From positions 1 to 5,795 of the forward strand of contig JANXTQ010000145.1 in the NCBI GenBank assembly GCA_025352305.1: a stretch of 5,795 nt of DNA, given 5' to 3'. Positions 1-4,969 of the stretch are shown here, one piece after another (positions within the stretch are counted from its first letter, which is position 1; each line of letters starts with the position of its first letter). Below the pieces are notes generated by a model. It was not told where the DNA came from. It was given only the letters and a program-made list of their open reading frames with translations, and did not search any database. A program made the translations under genes and the position numbers. Source of the DNA: Actinomycetes bacterium. Its GTDB lineage: Bacteria > Actinomycetota > Acidimicrobiia > Acidimicrobiales > RAAP-2.

Positions 1-1264
1 GACGGCGCGTGAACTCCTGCGACGTGACCCGTTGCTTCGCGTGGTCATTATCGAGCAGGCCGTTTGTGGATACGGGGCGTCCGGTCGAAATGGGGGGTGG
101 GCGTCGGCGCTATTTCCCTTGAGCAACGACGTCGTGCGACGTCGCTACGGCGAGGCCGCGTTCATTCACCAGCGCGACCTTTTACGGCGCGCCGTCAGCG
201 ATCTCGGTGCGTCGGCTCGCGCCGACGGCATTGACGCCCAGTTCGTCCAGGGTGGAACGCTCACGATGGCGAGAAGCCCGTTGCAGGCCGAGCGTCTCCA
301 ACAGTCGGTTGCTGACAGCGATGACGGGGACCCTCAGTGGTTATCGCGCGACGAAGCTCTCGAGCGCGTGGGAGCGAGCGATCTTTACGGCGCCACGTAC
401 TCCGCGCACTGTGCACGGTTACATCCCGCTCGACTGGTTCGAGGACTCTCGAACGTTGTTCAGTCACTCGGCGCGGACATTTATGAAGACACTCCCGTCC
501 TTCGAATTCTCGGCGCCCGTGGTTCACGGCCCGCAATGGCGCTGACCGCCGGTGCCACGATCAGAGCGCGCTACGTCGTTCGAGCAACCGAGGGCTACAC
601 GGCCAACGTGGCCGGACATCGACGAGATTTTGCGCCCATATTTTCTCTCATGATTGCTACCGAGACTCTTCCCCAGAGTTTTTGGGATGAAGCAAAACTC
701 TCGAATTACGAAACTTTCGCGGACGATCGCCACCTGATTATTTACGGCCAACGCACCCACGACGACCGGCTCGCCTTCGGTGGCCGCGGTGCGCCGTATC
801 ACTTTGCTTCGACTGTGGAACCGCGATTCGATCTCAGCAACAAGGTCTTTGGGCTGCTCGAAGCGACTCTGCACGAAATTTTCCCGTCGCTGAATGCAGC
901 TATTGAGTACTCCTGGGGCGGTCCGCTGGCGATGCCTCGGGACCTGTCTCCCTCGGTACACGTTGACGAGCGCAGCGGCGTTTCCTACGCCGGCGGCTAC
1001 ACCGGCGACGGAGTTGTTCTGTCGCGAGTGGCCGCCCAGGCGTTGGCGGAACTCATTACTGATCCGAACGGCCGCGGTGAGTTCGCATCGCTACCGTTCG
1101 TCCAGCGATCGAGTCGCCAATGGGAGATCGAGCCGCTGCGATGGCTCGGAATCAATGCGGGCTTGGGCCTCGCGGCTCACGCTGATCGTGTCGAAGCGCG
1201 TTCGGGTCGTTCCAGTCGGGCGAGCGCGCTACTCGATCGACTATTTGATCAGTTTCCTCCGTGA
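1..1264 (+). CDS. FAD-dependent oxidoreductase, DAO family (5' truncated by window edge)
   Basis: The reading frame is open from base 2 and has no start in the window. The first codons read TARELLRRDPLLRVVIIEQ, which is the helix and second beta-strand of a Rossmann FAD-binding fold, so the GxGxxG motif and true start lie to the left. A TTG at 32 should not be taken as the start. About 420 residues are visible. Next comes the motif GYGASGRNGGW, typical of glycine oxidase/PuuB-like DAO enzymes, where it contacts the FAD. Near the C-terminus, YAGGYTGDGVVLSR matches the conserved second FAD-contacting glycine motif of the family. The tail (PLRWLGINAGL, then ADRVEARSGR) resembles actinobacterial members of about 460 residues. 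Family members oxidise amines or amino acids, passing electrons from FAD to oxygen or another acceptor. The substrate cannot be told from the sequence. It is probably cytoplasmic. Its stop lies 8 bases from the stop of the convergent membrane-protein gene. Confidence 0.9.
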   Translation, partial: TARELLRRDPLLRVVIIEQAVCGYGASGRNGGWASALFPLSNDVVRRRYGEAAFIHQRDLLRRAVSDLGASARADGIDAQFVQGGTLTMARSPLQAERLQQSVADSDDGDPQWLSRDEALERVGASDLYGATYSAHCARLHPARLVRGLSNVVQSLGADIYEDTPVLRILGARGSRPAMALTAGATIRARYVVRATEGYTANVAGHRRDFAPIFSLMIATETLPQSFWDEAKLSNYETFADDRHLIIYGQRTHDDRLAFGGRGAPYHFASTVEPRFDLSNKVFGLLEATLHEIFPSLNAAIEYSWGGPLAMPRDLSPSVHVDERSGVSYAGGYTGDGVVLSRVAAQALAELITDPNGRGEFASLPFVQRSSRQWEIEPLRWLGINAGLGLAAHADRVEARSGRSSRASALLDRLFDQFPP

Positions 1265-1272
1265 GTTTGCTT

Positions 1273-1926
1273 TTAATGAAGGATGTTCACGGCGCGCGCC
1301 GCGACGATGGCAATTGTCACCAGCGAGATCACGGACTCACAGGCAAAGAGACACTTCATTCTCACGGTTAGTGGCATGGCGTCGGCCGGAGCAAAACTGG
1401 TGCCGTTGGTAAACGCGGTGTAGAGATAGTCAAAGAAACTGGGGCACCAGTCCTTCGGTGCCAACGCTGGGTTCTCCAACTGTGGAAACTGCAAGTCCAA
1501 TGACTCCTCTTTTGCAGTCATCCGCTTAGCGGGACCGCCGCGATCAATCTCCCAGTACCACAGGGCAAAAACAATGACGTTGGTAATCCACACCGAAACA
1601 GCAGAGTAAATCAACTGTCGTCCGTGAGCGACTTTGCCGACGAGTAGATGGTGCACCAACAAGATCAACGAGACACCGTTAGCGAGAGTGATCAGACCAA
1701 TGAGTCCAATCGTTAAATAACGAACCCACTTCGCGTCATCGGGGTGTCGATGTGTGCGCAGCGACAGCGGAATAAGGGGAAGAACAATGAGGACGGGCAG
1801 TATCCATTTCGGGCCCACCGAGAGTCGGTGAGGCAGAACAACGTACAGCGCCGCGCAGACCAGTAGAGCCGCCGATGCCGGCCAGCGATGCGAACGTCGA
1901 ATGTTTTCGCTGGTCGATTTGCTCAT
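1273..1926 (-). CDS. Multi-pass membrane protein with pore-loop-like segment, function unknown
   Basis: This 217-residue protein reads from ATG at 1926 to TAA at 1275-1273. The frame is open further upstream to 2142, but that part lies inside the preceding gene, so I take the ATG just after that gene's stop. Hydrophobic segments lie at about residues 17-32, 41-56, 69-92, 104-124 and 190-212. A sixth, shorter segment at about 163-182 contains DYLYTAFTNGTSFAPADAMP, which looks like a re-entrant loop before the last helix. Other motifs are WYWEIDRGGP after helix 4 and ESVISLVTIAIVAARAVNIL in helix 5. The architecture recalls two-helix ion-channel pores and DUF1345-type membrane proteins, but there is no TVGYG selectivity filter. 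I recognise it as a conserved hypothetical family without a proven role. It follows the exported-protein gene by 7 bases, so co-transcription is likely. No clear Shine-Dalgarno sequence is seen, and translational coupling would explain that. Confidence 0.8.
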   Translation of the reverse strand: MSKSTSENIRRSHRWPASAALLVCAALYVVLPHRLSVGPKWILPVLIVLPLIPLSLRTHRHPDDAKWVRYLTIGLIGLITLANGVSLILLVHHLLVGKVAHGRQLIYSAVSVWITNVIVFALWYWEIDRGGPAKRMTAKEESLDLQFPQLENPALAPKDWCPSFFDYLYTAFTNGTSFAPADAMPLTVRMKCLFACESVISLVTIAIVAARAVNILH

Positions 1927-1933
1927 GACGTAG

Positions 1934-2782
1934 CTAGCCCGCGAGGATGCGACGAAGTTGGGCCGCTTGCTGGGTACTGAACAGTCCAGCCAACGGTGAG
2001 TTCTTTGAATTAAAGAGTTGTCGGGCGAGCGCCGAGTTGAAGGGCTGGACCTGGTCGGCTCGCGGAACACTGATAGTGACCGGCGAGTTATACGAGAGAA
2101 CTTTTGCGTCAACGCTGACGCTGAGAGTGGAGGAGTTCGCACTGAGTTTCAGTTCGGACAGTTGTCCGGCACTCGCCACCGTTACCGCCAACGTCACGTT
2201 CGCAGTTCGCGGCACGAGCGATCCAGCGCTCGAGGTGCTCGAGGTGCTCGTCAGCGGGAAATGTCGATTCGAGAACGTAAAAGTCGTAAAGGGACCGTCG
2301 TGAGTCGTCTTCTCGGTGTGAAATTGATTTAATCCCGGCAGCAGTCGTAACAGGGGTAGGTCGAGACGGGTCTTGACTAACTCGCCTTCGATACTGAACA
2401 GCTCAAAAGCGGGCGATATTGACACGGCGATCCAACTTTTTTTGGTCAGCGAGTCGAGCGCCGAACTGCCCACATAGACGTGGTGATTTGCCAGAACCGC
2501 GCGAACCGTCGTGGTCGAAAATACCGTCGGCACCGCCAACGTGAGTTGCGCGGTTCCTCTCACGAAGTTGAAGTCCGCCGTTCCCGACACGTCATAACGC
2601 TGACCCGTCGAGATGGTGAGATCAATCTGCGCCGAGGTGGGATTTCGATTGTGAAGAGCGAGGGCCGCGTCACTGGCACCACTGGAATTGGAATCTGTGA
2701 GGGCAAATGACACACCCAGCACGGTTAGGCCAAGAGCGACCACGCCCAGCAGCGAGCCGAGCAGTTGTGGACGAGAAATCAC
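1934..2782 (-). CDS. Exported, N-terminally anchored protein resembling LppX/LprG (LolA-like fold)
   Basis: This protein has about 282 residues and ends in TAG at 1936-1934. Two adjacent codons could start it: TTG at 2785 or GTG at 2782. I prefer GTG because an AGGG (complement of 2790-2793) lies 7 bases before it but only 4 before the TTG. Residues 6-28 are a hydrophobic helix after a short head containing Arg and Gln, serving as signal peptide or membrane anchor. There is no lipobox cysteine; in fact the protein has no cysteine. The rest is beta-rich and Ser/Thr-rich. Segments such as VSGTADFNFVRGTAQLTLAVP-like strands, then HHVYVGSSALD and KKSWIAVSIS, match the repeating pattern of LppX_LprAFG/LolA-like proteins, which bind lipids or glycolipids at the cell envelope. 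This homology is by eye and only moderately sure. It is the first gene of a two-gene unit with the membrane protein, so an envelope role is inferred. Confidence 0.75.
   Translation of the reverse strand: MISRPQLLGSLLGVVALGLTVLGVSFALTDSNSSGASDAALALHNRNPTSAQIDLTISTGQRYDVSGTADFNFVRGTAQLTLAVPTVFSTTTVRAVLANHHVYVGSSALDSLTKKSWIAVSISPAFELFSIEGELVKTRLDLPLLRLLPGLNQFHTEKTTHDGPFTTFTFSNRHFPLTSTSSTSSAGSLVPRTANVTLAVTVASAGQLSELKLSANSSTLSVSVDAKVLSYNSPVTISVPRADQVQPFNSALARQLFNSKNSPLAGLFSTQQAAQLRRILAG
2228..2250. repeat. 9-bp tandem repeat inside the exported-protein gene
   Basis: The unit GCTCGAGGT occurs twice in full and once in part (GCTCG), about 2.6 copies. On the - strand it encodes the run STSSTSS in a linker of the LppX/LprG-like protein. 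Because the unit is nine bases long, copy-number change would lengthen or shorten the linker by three residues without breaking the frame. Confidence 0.75.
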
Positions 2783-2789
2783 CAAATCA

Positions 2790-2793
2790 CCCT
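2790..2793 (-). promoter_or_regulatory. Candidate ribosome binding site deciding a GTG start
   Basis: Read on the - strand this is AGGG. It sits 7 bases before GTG at 2782 and 4 bases before TTG at 2785. The spacing and the stronger start codon favour GTG. The match to the anti-Shine-Dalgarno sequence is short, so this is a weak site. Confidence 0.4.
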
Positions 2794-2797
2794 ACTG

Positions 2798-2814
2798 GGG
2801 AGAGGTTGGGAGAG
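2798..2814 (+). repeat. Direct repeat GGGAGAG, one helical turn apart
   Basis: GGGAGAG occurs at 2798-2804 and again at 2808-2814, giving a start-to-start spacing of 10 bases. The second copy overlaps the candidate -35 element of the + strand promoter. Tandem half-sites on one face of the helix are a common layout for a regulator binding site. The region is purine-rich, though, so chance is possible. Confidence 0.35.
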
Positions 2815-2834
2815 ATCTTCGCGGCTTCTCTAAA
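2806..2834 (+). promoter_or_regulatory. Candidate promoter for the small helical-protein gene (leaderless start)
   Basis: TTGGGA (2806-2811) and TCTAAA (2829-2834) are separated by 17 bases. Each matches four of six positions of the housekeeping -35 and -10 consensus. A transcript would then begin about 7-9 bases after the -10, at or next to the ATG at 2843. No Shine-Dalgarno sequence precedes that ATG, which fits a leaderless mRNA, a common arrangement in Actinobacteria. The promoter itself is inferred only. Confidence 0.4.
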
Positions 2835-2842
2835 GTGCACTG

Positions 2843-3280
2843 ATGGACACTGAACACAAAGCCCACGCCGCTGCTTCCTACAACTCCTGTTGGAAGCTGA
2901 TTGACGACTCGCCTCGCACTGCGGACAACGATGCGGCACTGCTCACCAACGCTTTTGCCTCGCGCTATCACTGGTCACAGATCGGTGTGACGCAAAACAT
3001 GATCATCGCTGACTGGATGGTCTCTCGAGCCGCCGCGGTCACGGGCTACGGGGATATGGCCGTCACTTTTGCCACACGAGCCAATGACGCGACGACCAGT
3101 GAGTCGCCGGACTGGCTGGTGGCGTCGTGCGCCGAAGGACTAGCTCGCGCCTATCAAGCTGCGGGCAACAGTGGCGCACAACGGGAGTGGACGCAAACGG
3201 CCGAAAAATTGGTGGCCGCCATCGCTGACGACGAAGATCGCAAGATAATTGCGGATCAACTCTCCGATCTGTTGAACTGA
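2843..3280 (+). CDS. Small all-helical conserved hypothetical protein, possibly TPR-like
   Basis: This 145-residue protein runs from ATG to TGA. It has no signal peptide and no membrane segment, so it is probably cytoplasmic. It is rich in Ala, Asp and Trp and looks fully helical. Recognisable blocks are SCWKLIDD near residue 15, LLTNAFASRYHWSQIG at 33-48, IADWMVSRAAAVTGYGDMA at 55-73 and PDWLVASCAEGLARAYQAAG at 89-108. It ends with an acidic/basic helix, AADDEDRKIIADQL-like, at about 126-140. The alternating helix pattern with GYGDMAVTFATRA and GLARAYQAAGN resembles tetratricopeptide-type helical hairpins. Similar short proteins occur widely in Actinobacteria without an assigned function, and I do not know one. 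It is followed after 9 bases by the secreted propeller gene, so the two may share a transcript, although one protein stays inside the cell and the other is exported. Confidence 0.8.
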   Translation: MDTEHKAHAAASYNSCWKLIDDSPRTADNDAALLTNAFASRYHWSQIGVTQNMIIADWMVSRAAAVTGYGDMAVTFATRANDATTSESPDWLVASCAEGLARAYQAAGNSGAQREWTQTAEKLVAAIADDEDRKIIADQLSDLLN

Positions 3281-3289
3281 GATTCTGAC

Positions 3290-4969
3290 GTGTCGTGGCA
3301 CCTGCGCACTCGCCAAATCGTCATAGGTGTGAGTGCTTTCCTGCTGTGCACAGCGGCAGCGCTCAGCACCGCCGGCGCGTCGCAGCGGCCCGCGCAACAT
3401 CACCCGCTAGTTGCGTGCATCGTGGGCACCACGTGTTTGAGCGACAGTTTGCAGTGGAGTTCGAACGCTCAGTACTTCGTAGCGATTCCCCACGCCTCCC
3501 TAAGTTTCTCGCTCCTCGTGGCGGCCCTTCCCACCGTTCCTACGGGATCGGTCAGTTTCAGCATTGACGGTGCGGCGTTTTGTTCGGTAGCCCTGACAAC
3601 GTCCAGTGCTTCGGCGTCGGGAACCTGTTTTGGCTCAGCTCCCGGAGCGGGGACGCACATCGTGAGCGGTACCTACTCCGGCGACGCAAACTTCGCTGCG
3701 GCCGTGACGAGTTTCCCGTTGTCAGTCATGAGCTGCGTGAACGCACTGTTGACGTCCAGTTGTGCCACCACTCTCTCAGCGAGTGCCTATCAACAACACC
3801 GCGGTGCGCTGATCGCGCCGAGTTCACTACCCACGCAGCCGTACGTTGCCAGCGCCGCGGCCGATCCGACGTGGGCGCTCACCGCGCCCGCACATACCGC
3901 CACAGTCGCCTACACCGGTCAAACCAATGCCGGTTTGAGCGCCATTATGGGTTACGACGTATCGGTGAACGCGGACTCAAACGCTCAGGCGGTCGTTAGT
4001 TGCGTGTCGAGCTGTGCCTCGGTGCCGCTCATTCACGGAATGGACCCCGCCGTCGCCGGACTACCGCTCGATTCGACGAACTGGGCGCCGTCACTGCGAA
4101 AAATTAACTCGACCTACTACCTCGCGTGGGCCGAGCTGTCTCACAACGTGACCCAGGGTCAATGGTGCATCTCCATTGCGACGTCGAGTTACCTGGCGCC
4201 GGGGCTATTGGGCTACGCCTTTAATCAACAACCCTTCGAACTGTGTGCATCCGTGTCGGCGTATCCGAGCGACTCAACGGTGGCGGGCACGCGACTGCTC
4301 GATCCGTCGCTCTTCGTCGCGGGCGACGGCTCGACGTGGCTTTTTTATAGCGCGCAGTTCAGTGGTGGGTCCCAACTGTTTGCTCAACAGCTGGCAGTCA
4401 ACGGCAACGACGTAGCGGCCATTGGTCCGGCGCAGTCACTCAGCGCGGGCAGCGAAGCGACGCTGAGTGTCGCGAACGTTCTCGCGGCCATCTCTTCTCC
4501 CACGAACAACCCTGACGCGGTCGCGTTCTCGTTCGCCAGTGGCGGCGGTGCGATTGAAAATCCCTCCATGATCATGAAGGCTGATACCGGCACCGCTTAT
4601 CAGTACGAGTTGGTGGCCTCACTGGGTGACTGGCACCTGTCGAATGTGAACGGCCCGGCCGCGCACGCCGTCATTGAGATGCCCTGTTCACTGGTGGCGG
4701 GCACCTGGAGCTGCACCGTGGCTTACGCCCAAGAGCTGCTCGGCTCTGCGCTCGGTCTGTCGTTTCTTTCTGATGCGGTGAGCTCGGATCCACTCAGTTC
4801 GTTTGCGATCTGGAACTGTTGGACGTCGCCGGGTTCAATCTCTAACTACTCGCGCCAGCCCTTCGTTGGTTCCTTCGCCGGCGTGACGCGCGCCCAGCAC
4901 GGTCCGGTACTGCCGGACCAGAACGGTCATCAGAGCATTGGTTCGGGCGAGGGCGTCGGGCACCACTAA
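3290..4969 (+). CDS. Secreted protein with Ig-like domain and GH43-like five-bladed propeller
   Basis: This 559-residue protein starts at GTG, 9 bases after the previous stop. Residues 1-30 form a signal peptide: basic RTRQ, a hydrophobic core, then STAGA before SQ as a likely cleavage site. Residues about 67-146 are a bacterial Ig-like (Big_3) domain, shown by PTGSVSFSIDG and GTHIVSGTYSGDANF. Residues about 205-530 follow a GH43-type beta-propeller. WAPSLRKINSTYYLAW (265-280) fits blade 2. ISIATSS (294-300) fits the next strand. LDPSLFVAGDGSTWLFYS (337-354) carries the expected Asp338 of blade 3. IENPSMIM (422-429) carries the candidate acid Glu423 of blade 4. GLSFLSD (489-495) and the Trp-rich 508-514 stretch fit the last blade. 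GH43 enzymes hydrolyse arabinans and xylans. Here the blade 1 Asp is not evident, and Asn509 stands where family members usually have His, so activity is uncertain. The mature chain has 13 cysteines, most in close pairs. Confidence 0.85.
   Translation: MSWHLRTRQIVIGVSAFLLCTAAALSTAGASQRPAQHHPLVACIVGTTCLSDSLQWSSNAQYFVAIPHASLSFSLLVAALPTVPTGSVSFSIDGAAFCSVALTTSSASASGTCFGSAPGAGTHIVSGTYSGDANFAAAVTSFPLSVMSCVNALLTSSCATTLSASAYQQHRGALIAPSSLPTQPYVASAAADPTWALTAPAHTATVAYTGQTNAGLSAIMGYDVSVNADSNAQAVVSCVSSCASVPLIHGMDPAVAGLPLDSTNWAPSLRKINSTYYLAWAELSHNVTQGQWCISIATSSYLAPGLLGYAFNQQPFELCASVSAYPSDSTVAGTRLLDPSLFVAGDGSTWLFYSAQFSGGSQLFAQQLAVNGNDVAAIGPAQSLSAGSEATLSVANVLAAISSPTNNPDAVAFSFASGGGAIENPSMIMKADTGTAYQYELVASLGDWHLSNVNGPAAHAVIEMPCSLVAGTWSCTVAYAQELLGSALGLSFLSDAVSSDPLSSFAIWNCWTSPGSISNYSRQPFVGSFAGVTRAQHGPVLPDQNGHQSIGSGEGVGHH

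Larger units (their letters stand above)
2783..2842. promoter_or_regulatory. Divergent intergenic region
   Basis: This 60-base gap lies between the diverging starts of the exported-protein gene (- strand) and the small helical-protein gene (+ strand). It is the only non-coding stretch over 10 bases in the window, so promoters for both directions are expected in it or just inside the flanking genes. A candidate + strand promoter and a direct repeat are listed separately. I could not find a convincing -10/-35 pair for the - strand gene. Confidence 0.6.

Noticed and set aside
524..961. - strand open frame opposite the oxidoreductase
   Set aside because: Its composition is Arg-rich and motif-free, and the + strand carries a convincing DAO-family protein over the same bases.
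1291..1300. Perfect 10-bp palindrome GGCGCGCGCC near the convergent stops, considered as a terminator stem
   Set aside because: It has no loop and no following T-run, and it lies inside the membrane-protein coding sequence (codons for the AARAV stretch).
894..1412. + strand open frame overlapping the end of the oxidoreductase and running into the convergent gene
   Set aside because: The product is Arg/Ser-rich without domains and would overlap two well-supported genes in other frames.
1927..2142. Upstream extension of the membrane-protein frame to 2142
   Set aside because: It overlaps the end of the exported-protein gene out of frame and encodes an Arg/Ser-rich, low-complexity stretch. The ATG at 1926 gives a family-like start.
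2480..2710. + strand open frame opposite the exported-protein gene
   Set aside because: It is short, rich in Arg and Gly, has no start signals, and lies wholly inside a supported gene.
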